The notes: generated from the letters alone by a model not told the origin. Counted from the stretch's first letter, positions 1-6,806 are shown. The stretch: 8,660 nt of DNA from Gammaproteobacteria bacterium (GCA_030430515.1 JAUIKX010000145.1:1-8660); one strand, 5' to 3'. A program made the numbers and translations.

Positions 1-662
1 CCGGTTATGCCATGGCCAAGGAGATCATCAAGCTGATCAACAACGTGGCGCAATGTGTCAACGATGACCCCATCGCCAACCGCTTCGTCAGCATGGCTTT
101 TCTGCCCAACTACTCGGTCACCGCAATGGAGCATATCTGCCCGGGCGCCGACCTCAGCGAGCAGATCTCAACGGCCGGCAAGGAAGCCTCGGGCACCGGC
201 AACATGAAGCTCATGATGAACGGTGCGCTGACCATCGGCACGGCGGATGGCGCCAACATCGAAATTCTGGACAACGTTGGAGAGGACAACTTCTTTCTGT
301 TCGGGTTGAGCGCACAGGAAGTCGAAACAACGCGCGGCAATTACGATCCCGGCGCCATCATCCGTGGTGATGAGGACCTCCGCCGGGTCATGGAGCTGCT
401 CGAGCACGGCCACTTCAATCTGTTCGAGCCGGGTATTTTCGATCGCGTGATCGCGCAGATCCGTTGCCCTCACGATCCCTGGATGCTGGCCGCGGACTTC
501 CGTTCCTATGTCGACGCACAGAAGCGCGCTTCAGCCGCCTGGCAATCCCCGGCCCGGTGGGCGCGTATGAGCATACTCAACACGGCCGGCAGCGGCTTCT
601 TCTCTTCGGATCGAACCATCTCCGACTACGATCGGGACATCTGGCGCGTCCGCGGTGGCTGA
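1..662 (+). CDS. glgP: Glycogen/maltodextrin phosphorylase, C-terminal part (5' end outside window)
   Basis: Partial gene whose reading frame is open from the left edge (first whole codon at position 3). The enzyme releases glucose-1-phosphate from the non-reducing ends of alpha-1,4-glucans, using pyridoxal phosphate, in the cytoplasm. About 219 residues are visible, roughly the last quarter of a family usually near 800 residues. The strongest evidence is the phosphorylase PLP-attachment signature EASGTGNMK followed by NGALTIGT and DGANIEILD; the Schiff-base lysine is the AAG codon at 207-209. Upstream, NYSV and ADLSEQIS are also family hallmarks, and the C-terminus keeps ADFRSYVD and FFSSDRTI-YDRDIW. 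The stop TGA (660-662) overlaps the malQ start by 8 bp, implying co-transcription and probably translational coupling. Identity is firm; whether glycogen or shorter maltodextrins are preferred cannot be told from this part. Confidence 0.96.
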   Translation, partial: GYAMAKEIIKLINNVAQCVNDDPIANRFVSMAFLPNYSVTAMEHICPGADLSEQISTAGKEASGTGNMKLMMNGALTIGTADGANIEILDNVGEDNFFLFGLSAQEVETTRGNYDPGAIIRGDEDLRRVMELLEHGHFNLFEPGIFDRVIAQIRCPHDPWMLAADFRSYVDAQKRASAAWQSPARWARMSILNTAGSGFFSSDRTISDYDRDIWRVRGG

Positions 663-1971
663 TCTGATCGACCAGCGCGCAAGCGGTGTGCTACTGCACA
701 TCAGCAGCCTGCCGCCGACATCCGACGGACGTCTCGGCAGCGCTGCGCGACAGTTCGTCGACTGGCTCGTTGAAGCGGGCCAGAGCTACTGGCAGGTGCT
801 GCCCGTGGGCCCGACCGGGTACGGGGACTCTCCATATCAGACCGACTCATCATTTGCCGGTCGTGCCGACTGGCTCGGCGACGACGCAACTGACCGCACC
901 ATAACGAACGATGAAGGCTACAGACGATTCCGCACCGAAAACCCCTGGCTCGAAGAGTACGGGGCATTCGTCAGAGGCAAGTCTGCATTCAGCGGCGCCT
1001 GCTGGAACCTGTGGCCGACCGACTTCGACAGACAGGTGGATGAAACCGCGCTGATTCAGCAGTACCGGTTCGACACCGCGTGGCAGTCGCTACGCAGCTA
1101 TGCGAACGAACGCGGTGTGCGAATCATTGGCGACTGCCCGATCTACGTTGCCTACGACAGCGCCGAAGTATGGAGCCACCGTGATCTTTTCGACCTCGAC
1201 GAGAACGGCTCGCCGCACCACGTTGCCGGCGTGCCGCCGGACTACTTCGCCGAGACCGGCCAGCGCTGGGGCAATCCACTGTACCTCTGGGACCGGCACC
1301 GGCAGGAAAATTTCGCCTGGTGGACGGCGAGGCTGCGCCGATGCACTGAGCTCTTCGACATCACGCGCATCGATCATTTCCGCGGCTTCGATGCCTACTG
1401 GGCCATCGATGCGGACTGCGAGACGGCCATTGAAGGGCAATGGCTGCCTGGACCCGGCGAACAATTCTTCGACGTGGTTGGCAAGGCGCTCGGCGGGCTC
1501 CCTTTCATCGCGGAAGATCTCGGCCTGCTTACCGACTCCGTTCATGAGCTGCGCGCCCGCTGCGGCCTGCCTGGGATGCGGGTGCTGCAGTTCGGTTTCG
1601 ATGGCAATCCGGACAACCCGCATGCACCGCAGAACATCGACCGCGACAACATCTGCTATACCGGCACCCACGACAACGACACCACACTCGGCTGGTACCG
1701 ATCATCCGACGTGAAAGGACACCCGGAAATCGACACGCAGGATCCGGTGGGCGACCTGATGAGACGTGCAAGCCACAGCGAGGCTTGCCTGACCATCTTC
1801 CCGGTGCAGGACATTCTGCGTCTGGGCAGCGAGGCCCGCCTGAACACACCCGGCACGGTGGGTGGTGCGAACTGGCAGTGGCAGCTGACCGGGAACGAGC
1901 TGACCGCGGAAAATGCCGCGGAGCTGAAAGAAATTACACAGTCCGGTGGTAGAGCGCCCGTCAACGGGTGA
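655..1971 (+). CDS. malQ: 4-alpha-glucanotransferase (amylomaltase, GH77)
   Basis: Transfers alpha-1,4-glucan segments between maltodextrins (disproportionation), recycling short chains left by phosphorylase. 438 residues. GH77 motifs appear in order: SGVLLHISSLP near the N-terminus, GDSPYQTDSSFAG, GDCPIYVAYDSAEVW, AGVPPDYF-TGQRWGNPLY, then the three catalytic carboxylates: nucleophile Asp240 in RIDHFRGF, acid/base Glu287 in FIAEDLG, and Asp340 in GTHDNDT. The C-terminus has LGSEARLNTPGT. I chose the GTG start at 655 because it lies just before the conserved N-terminus; it overlaps glgP, has no clear Shine-Dalgarno and probably depends on coupling. The protein is shorter than the usual 490-510 residues. 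Most of the shortfall is after SSFAG, where about 40-50 residues of a helical insertion found in typical members are missing, while all catalytic parts remain. It is therefore likely active. Confidence 0.95.
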   Translation: MADLIDQRASGVLLHISSLPPTSDGRLGSAARQFVDWLVEAGQSYWQVLPVGPTGYGDSPYQTDSSFAGRADWLGDDATDRTITNDEGYRRFRTENPWLEEYGAFVRGKSAFSGACWNLWPTDFDRQVDETALIQQYRFDTAWQSLRSYANERGVRIIGDCPIYVAYDSAEVWSHRDLFDLDENGSPHHVAGVPPDYFAETGQRWGNPLYLWDRHRQENFAWWTARLRRCTELFDITRIDHFRGFDAYWAIDADCETAIEGQWLPGPGEQFFDVVGKALGGLPFIAEDLGLLTDSVHELRARCGLPGMRVLQFGFDGNPDNPHAPQNIDRDNICYTGTHDNDTTLGWYRSSDVKGHPEIDTQDPVGDLMRRASHSEACLTIFPVQDILRLGSEARLNTPGTVGGANWQWQLTGNELTAENAAELKEITQSGGRAPVNG

Positions 1972-2004
1972 GAATTGCGCCACCGATCACCTGAGAGAAT
2001 CTGC

Positions 2005-3307
2005 ATGACACAGGTCCCCGGCACCAGCAACGAAGTGCTCAAGGAAGGCCCCCGCTTCGTGACCCGGCTGGCACGCAACTCCATGGCGCTCATACTCGCC
2101 GGCGGCAAAGGCTCGAGGTTGCACGAACTCACCGAATGGCGAGCCAAACCCGGCCTGCACTTCGGCGGCAAGTTCCGCATCATCGACTTCACCCTGTCGA
2201 ACTGCGCTAACTCCGGTATACGCCGCGTGGGGGTACTCACCCAGTACAAATCGCACTCACTCATACGTCACCTGATCTCCGGCTGGACCCACTACCGCAA
2301 AGAAACCAATGAGTTCGTGGAAGTACTGCCCGCGCAGCAGCGCACATCGGACGACTGGTACAAGGGCACCGCAGATGCCGTTTTCCAGAACCTGGACATC
2401 ATTCGTTCCGTAGCCCCGGATCACGTGGTCATACTGGCCGGAGATCACGTCTACAAAATGGACTACGGCACCATGATCGCCCACCACGTGAAGAGCGATG
2501 CCGACATGACCGTGGGCTGCGTACCGGTGCCCAGCCATGAAGCGGCCGGCACCCTGGGTGTCATGCAGGTTGATGAAAGCGATCGCGTGCTCGGCTTTCA
2601 GGAGAAGCCGGAAGCGCCGGCGGAGATCCCACGGGCAGCCCGGCAACAGCCTCGCCTCCATGGGCATCTACGTTTTCAACACCAACTTCCTGTTCGAGCA
2701 GCTGATTCGCGACGCGGACGATCCGCACTCCACCCACGACTTCGGCTTCGACATCATTCCTCACATCGTCAGCCGTTACCGCGTGTTCGCACACCGCTTC
2801 GCCGACGAAAACACCGGCGTGCAGTCCTACTGGCGCGATGTGGGTACGCTCGACGGCTACTGGAAAGCCAACATGGAGCTGGTCGAGCCGGAGCCGGAAC
2901 TCAACATCTATGATGTCGACTGGCCGATCCGCACGTCGCAGTCACAGCTGCCACCTGCCAAATTCGTCTGGGACGAGGACACCCGGCGCGGCATGGCCGT
3001 GGACTCGCTGATTTCCGGCGGCTGCATCATATCCGGCGCAACCATACGTCGCTCGCTCCTGTACTCTAACGTACGAGCGCACACACATGCGGTGATCGAA
3101 GACTCACTGGTTCTGCCCGAGTGCGACGTCGGGCGCGAGTGCATTCTCAGAAAATGCATCATCGATCGCGGCTGCATCATTCCTGAAGGCATGCAGATCG
3201 GTGTAGATCATGACGCCGACCGCGCCCGGGGTTTCCGGGTGACCGACGAAGGAGTGGTGCTGGTTACCCCGACGATGCTCGGTCAGAACCTGCACACGAC
3301 CCGCTGA
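2005..3307 (+). pseudogene. glgC: ADP-glucose pyrophosphorylase (glucose-1-phosphate adenylyltransferase), interrupted by a one-base frameshift
   Basis: Makes ADP-glucose from ATP and glucose-1-phosphate, the committed step of bacterial glycogen synthesis. The start is ATG 2005, with GAGAG (1993-1997) 7 nt upstream, rather than the in-frame TTG at 1975. The first frame encodes 209 good GlgC residues: nucleotide loop GGKGSRL (33-39), RAKP with effector-site lysine 48, HFGGKFRIIDF, WYKGTADA, catalytic Asp147 in LAGDH, and sugar-phosphate lysine 201 in EKP. After codon 209 (CCA, 2629-2631) homology jumps by one base to another frame: GQPGNSLASMGIYVF, YWRDVGTL-YWKANMEL, PPAKF, SGGCIISG, then the hexapeptide beta-helix ending IIPEGM and VLVT. 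Removing base 2631 or 2632 gives one 433-residue protein, close to E. coli GlgC (431). As read, translation would add 93 unrelated residues and stop at 2913, losing the C-terminal domain. Flanking conservation is excellent, so a sequencing error or a very recent mutation is likely. Confidence 0.93.
2629..2635 (+). other. glgC: Single-base insertion breaking glgC
   Basis: In atc-cca-cgg-gca the frame that has been GlgC ends. Dropping the A at 2631 or the C at 2632 gives Ile-Pro-Gly-Gln-Pro-Gly-Asn-Ser-Leu-Ala-Ser-Met-Gly, which continues the family alignment with no missing or surplus residue. No homopolymer run or recognised slippery heptamer is present, so programmed frameshifting is not suggested. 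Confidence 0.85.
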
Positions 3308-3308
3308 C

Positions 3309-4814
3309 ATGAAGATCCTGATGGTAGCCGCCGAGTGCGGTGCTCTGCCTGGGGGCAAAGTCGGCGGCATGGGCGACGTGCTGGCAGAGATCCCACCCGC
3401 ACTGGCCGCAGAAGGCAGCGAAGTGCACGTGTTGCTGCCCAGCTATGGGGTTTTCCAAACGGGACAGGAGCAGATACAGACCGTCAGCGTCGATTTTGCA
3501 GGGGCTGCACAGAAGCTCTCACTCTACCGCCTGTCTGAGCGTCAGCCCGGTGTGGTCCACTGGGTGCTCGACCACCCGGCATTCGCCGCGCCCGCCGGGC
3601 AGATCTACCATCACGACGGTGCAGGTGCGCCCTTCGCGACCGATGGCAATCTCTACGCTCTCTTAGCATGCGCAGCGGCAAAGTGCATCGAACAGCGTGT
3701 CTGGGGCGACCTCGACGTGCTTCATCTGCACGACTGGCATACGGCGGGTGTGCTCCTGTTCCGGAGCAACCTCCCGGCGATGAAGGTGGTTTTCACTATC
3801 CATAACCTGGGCCTGCAGGGCCAACGCCCGATCGATGGCCACCCGTCGTCGTTCGACAGCTGGTTTCCAGCGCTGACCTGCCCCGCTGATGCCATCGACC
3901 CGCGTTACGACGACTGCTACAACCCCATGCGCCTGGGTATCAACGGCTCAGACCGCGTGCACGTGGTTTCTCCCACCTATGCAAAAGAAATTCTGGCGCC
4001 GAACACAAGCTTCCTGCACGGGGGCGAGGGGTTGGAAGCCGATCTGGCGCAGGCAGACACTGAGGGCCGCCTGATCGGCATTCTCAATGGCTGCCCATAT
4101 TCGGATACAGGAAATACCAGCAGCAAGCTGTTCGAAGTCATCAGCCGACAGTTGCGTATCTGGATCGGGCAGAGCCAGATGGTGCCCAGCAGCCACTACC
4201 TGGCGCTGAACAATCTCGAGCGTCTGAAGCGCAAGAAGAAGCGTCTGACGGTTCTCACCAGCGTCACCCGCATTACCGAACAGAAGGTCGCCCTGCTCGA
4301 AGCATCGGCCGCAGATGGCAGCGGCCCGGCACTTGATGCATTGCTCGAAGACCTCGACAAAACCACCATCTACGTGATGCTTGGTTCCGGAGACCGCGAA
4401 ATGGAACGGTTCTTCACGGAGGCCATGGCCCGTCACGATCATTTCGTCTTTCTCAATGGGTTCTCCGAAGAGCTGGCCGAGGCGCTCTACCAGCACGGCG
4501 ACCTGTTCATGATGCCAAGCACGTTTGAACCGTGCGGCATCAGCCAGATGCTGGCGATGGCTCAAGGGCAGCCCTGCCTCGTTCACGCGGTCGGCGGCCT
4601 GGCGGACACCGTCATCGACAACGAAGATGGCTTCGCGTTCGCCGGCAGCAACGAGGCGGAAGCGGTCGCCGCCATGCTCGACAGAACACGAGAGGCACTG
4701 CACCTTCACCGCAAGGATCCTGCGAGCTGGCAGAAGATCGCGAGCAGAGCACGAAGCCGACGTTTCCTCTGGAGCGAATCGGCGAAGCACTACCTAAAGC
4801 AGCTTTACGCATGA
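3309..4814 (+). CDS. glgA: Glycogen synthase, ADP-glucose-dependent (GT5), divergent subtype
   Basis: Elongates alpha-1,4-glucan with glucose from ADP-glucose, using the GlgC product. 501 residues, close to the family norm (about 480), in two Rossmann-like GT-B lobes. N-terminal lobe: MKILMVAAE, then KVGGMGDV with Lys17 at the ADP-glucose-binding position (KTGGL in E. coli), PSYG, HLHDWHTAG and FTIHNLGLQG. C-terminal lobe: SVTRITEQK, LGSGDREME, then STFEPCGISQM with catalytic Glu407, and VGGLADTV. The ATG lies 1 nt after the glgC stop (TGA-C-ATG) without a strong Shine-Dalgarno, so translation is probably coupled to glgC. One oddity is that the hinge after GILNG lacks the usual D-x-x-W-x-P-x-x-D segment and has instead a stretch with a basic run, RLKRKKKR (residues 299-306). 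This looks like a proteobacterial side branch of the family rather than damage, because both lobes are intact. Identity is firm; the substrate is inferred from the operon. Confidence 0.93.
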   Translation: MKILMVAAECGALPGGKVGGMGDVLAEIPPALAAEGSEVHVLLPSYGVFQTGQEQIQTVSVDFAGAAQKLSLYRLSERQPGVVHWVLDHPAFAAPAGQIYHHDGAGAPFATDGNLYALLACAAAKCIEQRVWGDLDVLHLHDWHTAGVLLFRSNLPAMKVVFTIHNLGLQGQRPIDGHPSSFDSWFPALTCPADAIDPRYDDCYNPMRLGINGSDRVHVVSPTYAKEILAPNTSFLHGGEGLEADLAQADTEGRLIGILNGCPYSDTGNTSSKLFEVISRQLRIWIGQSQMVPSSHYLALNNLERLKRKKKRLTVLTSVTRITEQKVALLEASAADGSGPALDALLEDLDKTTIYVMLGSGDREMERFFTEAMARHDHFVFLNGFSEELAEALYQHGDLFMMPSTFEPCGISQMLAMAQGQPCLVHAVGGLADTVIDNEDGFAFAGSNEAEAVAAMLDRTREALHLHRKDPASWQKIASRARSRRFLWSESAKHYLKQLYA

Positions 4815-4826
4815 GTGCTCGCGCAT

Positions 4827-4854
4827 AAAAAAAGGGCGCCATCCCTGACGCCCC
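4827..4854 (-). terminator. Intrinsic terminator of the glnK-amtB operon
   Basis: On the - strand GGGCG, a 10-nt loop and CGCCC are followed directly by seven T (4833-4827). It lies 25 nt past the amtB stop, in the 64-nt gap between convergent glgA and amtB. On the + strand the same hairpin has no T tract after it, so it would serve glgA poorly. Confidence 0.8.
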
Positions 4855-4878
4855 TGCGTAAACCCCGTTGACGGTCGA

Positions 4879-6126
4879 TCAGCTGTTGACGAACTCGGGG
4901 TAGGCTTCCACGCCACACTCCGCCATGTCCGAACCTTCATACTCCTCTTCTTCGCTGATGCGGATGCCCATGGACATCTTGAGGATGAACCAGAACAGCA
5001 TGCTGACGAGGAAGGTCCAGAGGAAGATCGCCACCACGCCGGTGAGCTGGCCGCCGATCGTTGCGTCACCGTTCGTGAAGCAGACCGCGATCAGCCCCCA
5101 GATGCCGCACGTACCGTGAACCGAAATTGCACCCACCGGGTCGTCGATCTTCATCTTGTCGAGGCCGACGATGGAGAAGACGACGATCACCCCACCGACC
5201 ATGCCGATCAGCATGGATGCGACTGCAGAGCCTGCAAGCGGTTCAGCGGTGATCGAAACCAGCCCGGCCAGAGCACCGTTGAGCGCCATCGTGAGGTCCG
5301 CCTTGCCGAACAGCACTTTGGCGACCAGCAGCGCGGCAATGAGACCGCCACAAGCCGCGATGTTGGTGTTGACGAACACCTGTGCAACCGCATTCGCTTC
5401 ATCGACATTGCTCACCATGAGTTCGCTACCGCCGTTGAATCCGAACCAGCCGAACCAGAGGATGAACATGCCCAGCGTCGCCAGCGGCATGTTGGCACCA
5501 GGGATCGCGTTCACCTGACCACCGCTCCCATATTTGCCTTTTCTCGCACCAAGCAGAATGACACCCGCCAGAGCTGCTGCAGCACCGCACATATGCACCA
5601 CACCCGAGCCTGCAAAGTCCTGGAAGCCCAGCGCGTCAAGCGCGCCGCCGCCCCATTTCCAGAAACCCTGCACGGGGTAGATGAAGCCGGTCATAACCAC
5701 CGCGAAAGCGAGGAAAGCCCAGAGCTTCATTCGTTCAGCCACGGCGCCGGAGACGATCGACATCGCCGTCGCAACGAAGACCACCTGGAAAAAGTAGTCT
5801 GAACGCGCTGAATAGTACGTATCTCCACCTGAGGCCAGCACGGCTTCAGTGGTGTTTTCATCACCGATCAGGGTGCCGAGCACAGGGATCCAAGATCCCG
5901 CACCCGCATCGCCCGGATACATGATCGCGTAACCACACAGCAGATACATCACACAGGCAATGGCAAACAGCGCCACGTTCTTAGTGAGAATCTCGGTCGT
6001 GTTTTTGGAACGCACCAGACCGGCTTCGAGCATGGCGAAGCCTGGCGCCATGAACATCACGAGAACGCCCATAACAAGAAAGTAGAACGTATCCAGTGCA
6101 TAGTTGGTTTGAATCAGATCTTCCAC
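4879..6126 (-). CDS. amtB: Ammonium channel/transporter (Amt family)
   Basis: Inner-membrane trimeric channel that admits ammonium when nitrogen is scarce. I place the start at GTG 6126, giving 415 residues: CAGGAG lies 6 nt upstream, and the longer option (GTG 6171) would overlap glnK and add an unconserved tail. No signal peptide is evident; the first membrane helix begins near residue 10 and about eleven hydrophobic segments follow. Family features: GLVRSKNTTEILTKN, SGAVAERMKLWAF, the signature DFAGSGVVHMCGAAAALAG with Asp170 and pore His178, WFGWFGFNGGS with Phe230 and Ser234, and ISVHGTCGIWG with the second pore His337. The cytoplasmic tail GIRISEEEEYEGSDMAECG is the usual Amt C-terminal region that contacts PII. 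It sits 19 nt after glnK, the standard glnK-amtB pair, so GlnK is expected to block the channel when nitrogen is plentiful. Confidence 0.96.
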   Translation of the reverse strand: MEDLIQTNYALDTFYFLVMGVLVMFMAPGFAMLEAGLVRSKNTTEILTKNVALFAIACVMYLLCGYAIMYPGDAGAGSWIPVLGTLIGDENTTEAVLASGGDTYYSARSDYFFQVVFVATAMSIVSGAVAERMKLWAFLAFAVVMTGFIYPVQGFWKWGGGALDALGFQDFAGSGVVHMCGAAAALAGVILLGARKGKYGSGGQVNAIPGANMPLATLGMFILWFGWFGFNGGSELMVSNVDEANAVAQVFVNTNIAACGGLIAALLVAKVLFGKADLTMALNGALAGLVSITAEPLAGSAVASMLIGMVGGVIVVFSIVGLDKMKIDDPVGAISVHGTCGIWGLIAVCFTNGDATIGGQLTGVVAIFLWTFLVSMLFWFILKMSMGIRISEEEEYEGSDMAECGVEAYPEFVNS

Positions 6127-6145
6127 GTTTTTCTCCTGATTGTGG

Positions 6146-6484
6146 TTACAGCGCGTCCGGACCGGATTCACCGGTGCGAATGCGGGTCACCTGCTCCAGC
6201 GACGTGACAAAGATCTTGCCGTCGCCCACCTTGCCGGTGTTGGCTGCTTTGCTGATTGCCTCGACAACGCTGTCGAGCAGCTCGGCTTTCACGGCAACCT
6301 CAACTTTGATTTTGGGAAGGAAGTCCACGGTGTACTCCGCCCCGCGATACAGCTCCGTATGCCCTTTCTGCCGCCCGAATCCTTTGACTTCGGTTACCGT
6401 CATACCCTGTATGCCGATATCCGACAGCTCCGCGCGAACATCATCGAGCTTGAATGGCTTAACAACTGCGGTCACGAGTTTCAT
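6146..6484 (-). CDS. glnK: Nitrogen regulatory protein P-II (GlnK type)
   Basis: Trimeric cytoplasmic signal protein that senses ATP/ADP and 2-oxoglutarate and is normally uridylylated by GlnD. 112 residues, the standard size. The T-loop is intact: GFGRQKGHTELYRGAEYTVDF, with the uridylylation site Tyr51 and Arg47, the residue that plugs the AmtB pore. The B-loop TGKVGDGKIF (83-92) and C-loop RIRTGE (101-106) complete the nucleotide site. The N-terminus MKLVTAVVKPFKLDDV resembles GlnK rather than GlnB (MKKI-A), although Asp54 is GlnB-like; linkage to amtB supports GlnK. The ATG at 6484 has a strong GGGGGAG (6497-6491) 6 nt upstream, and is also 1 nt after the stop of a 12-codon reading frame. 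Two sigma-54 promoters precede it, which fits control by NtrBC under nitrogen limitation. Confidence 0.96.
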   Translation of the reverse strand: MKLVTAVVKPFKLDDVRAELSDIGIQGMTVTEVKGFGRQKGHTELYRGAEYTVDFLPKIKVEVAVKAELLDSVVEAISKAANTGKVGDGKIFVTSLEQVTRIRTGESGPDAL

Positions 6485-6485
6485 A

Positions 6486-6565
6486 TCATTCTCCCCCGCG
6501 CCCTGATGCCTGAACGATTTTCATTATGTGCTCTCCTTTGTTAATCGCTTTCGCATGTATTTCAT
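6486..6565 (-). other. Leader with two overlapping mini reading frames ahead of glnK
   Basis: Two short frames run head to tail into glnK on the - strand. The first (6565-6524) would encode MKYMRKRLTKEST; its TAA overlaps the ATG of the second (TAATG at 6526-6522). The second (6524-6486) would encode MKIVQASGRGGE and stops 1 nt before the glnK ATG. The second has an excellent Shine-Dalgarno, AAAGGAGAG (6539-6531), 6 nt before its ATG, comparable to the one of glnK, which lies inside it. Its start MKIVQA resembles the GlnK start MKLVTA, so it may be a decayed duplicate of the gene start. Whether it is translated is unknown; frames this short also arise by chance. Confidence 0.35.
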
Positions 6566-6569
6566 GCGA
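6551..6569 (-). other. Hairpin at the 5' end of the proximal glnK transcript
   Basis: Perfect inverted repeat TCGCATG, 5-nt loop, CATGCGA. The start site predicted from the promoter at 6583-6598 is near 6572, so this hairpin would occupy the first bases of that mRNA, where such stems commonly protect RNA from decay. It also holds the first mini-frame's ATG in its stem. Confidence 0.45.
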
Positions 6570-6582
6570 GCAACCAGGTCGC

Positions 6583-6598
6583 TGCAGAAAGCGTGCCA
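6583..6598 (-). promoter_or_regulatory. Proximal sigma-54 promoter for glnK-amtB
   Basis: The - strand reads TGGCAC-GCTTT-CTGCA against the RpoN consensus TGGCAC-N5-TTGCW: one mismatch, with the invariant GG and GC at correct spacing. The predicted start is near 6572, giving a leader of about 88 nt before glnK. glnK-amtB is a classic NtrC/sigma-54 target in proteobacteria. Confidence 0.85.
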
Positions 6599-6642
6599 AC
6601 ATGAACAAAGGAGAGAAATGAAGCTCAGGGTCGACCTTTCAG

Positions 6643-6679
6643 ACACAACAAACCGGGGCACGCAGACCACGTGCCCCGG
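6643..6679 (-). terminator. Intrinsic terminator between the two sigma-54 promoters
   Basis: On the - strand a perfect 10-bp GC-rich stem, CCGGGGCACG, 7-nt loop, CGTGCCCCGG, is followed by TTTGTTGTGT. It has the form of a Rho-independent terminator for RNA started at the distal sigma-54 promoter, about 130 nt upstream. The tail is interrupted by G, so some read-through into glnK-amtB is likely. Confidence 0.6.
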
Positions 6680-6796
6680 CCGAGAGGCGGCTGGAGGGGA
6701 GAGAAAGAGTTAGAGGGGATAGCCGCCTCTTTATGCTGCAATGTGAGTTAGAGCTTTAGAGAAACCTCCTCGCGACAATCGCGCCTGATCGGTTCA
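6643..6796 (-). ncRNA. Candidate sigma-54-dependent small RNA or attenuated leader
   Basis: A unit of about 150 nt defined by a perfect sigma-54 promoter (start near 6796) and the terminator ending near 6643. Structures in order on the - strand: a small hairpin CGCGA-TTG-TCGCG (6783-6771), an AGGAGG (6770-6765) with no start codon at useful distance, a 10-bp stem AGAGGCGGCT/AGCCGCCTCT (6730-6721 with 6692-6683) presenting a 28-nt loop, and the terminator stem. The loop has 25 pyrimidines of 28 and no G, including TCTCTCCCCTCC, the mirror of a Shine-Dalgarno. CTCTAACTC occurs twice, once in the loop (6715-6707) and once before the stem (6753-6745). There is no convincing reading frame. It resembles no RNA family I recognise. 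Expression under nitrogen limitation is inferred from the promoter alone. Confidence 0.5.
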
Positions 6797-6806
6797 CACA
6801 GGTTTC

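Larger units (their letters stand above)
6531..6615. repeat. 12-bp perfect inverted repeat flanking the proximal sigma-54 promoter
   Basis: Arms are CTCTCCTTTGTT at 6531-6542 and AACAAAGGAGAG at 6604-6615, separated by 61 nt. In - strand RNA, the arm at 6542-6531 is the Shine-Dalgarno of the second mini-frame and the arm at 6615-6604 is its exact complement. The promoter 6583-6598 and its start near 6572 lie between the arms, so RNA from that promoter lacks the masking arm, while RNA coming from further upstream contains both. Confidence 0.7.

Noticed and set aside
2626..2638. Programmed +1 frameshift in glgC.
   Set aside because: The CCA-CGG site gives no re-pairing for the tRNA in the +1 frame, no stop codon or stimulatory structure is evident, and GlgC is not known to use frameshifting.
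3948..4790. Long antisense reading frame (280 codons) opposite glgA, with others opposite malQ, glgC and amtB.
   Set aside because: They mirror well-supported genes in GC-rich DNA, have no family motifs and no ribosome sites, and are expected by chance.
6127..6171. Longer amtB start at GTG 6171.
   Set aside because: It would overlap glnK and add an unconserved polar N-terminus, whereas GTG 6126 has CAGGAG at proper distance.
6618..6713. 31-codon + strand frame (MKLRVDLSDTTNRG...) with a good Shine-Dalgarno AAAGGAGAG before its ATG.
   Set aside because: Its Shine-Dalgarno is one arm of the inverted repeat, the frame runs through both stem-loops on the opposite strand, it resembles no protein I know, and no + strand promoter is visible.
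6683..6730. CsrB/RsmZ-like decoy RNA on the + strand (GGA repeats in the loop).
   Set aside because: No + strand promoter or terminator supports it, while the - strand has a perfect promoter and a U-tailed terminator.
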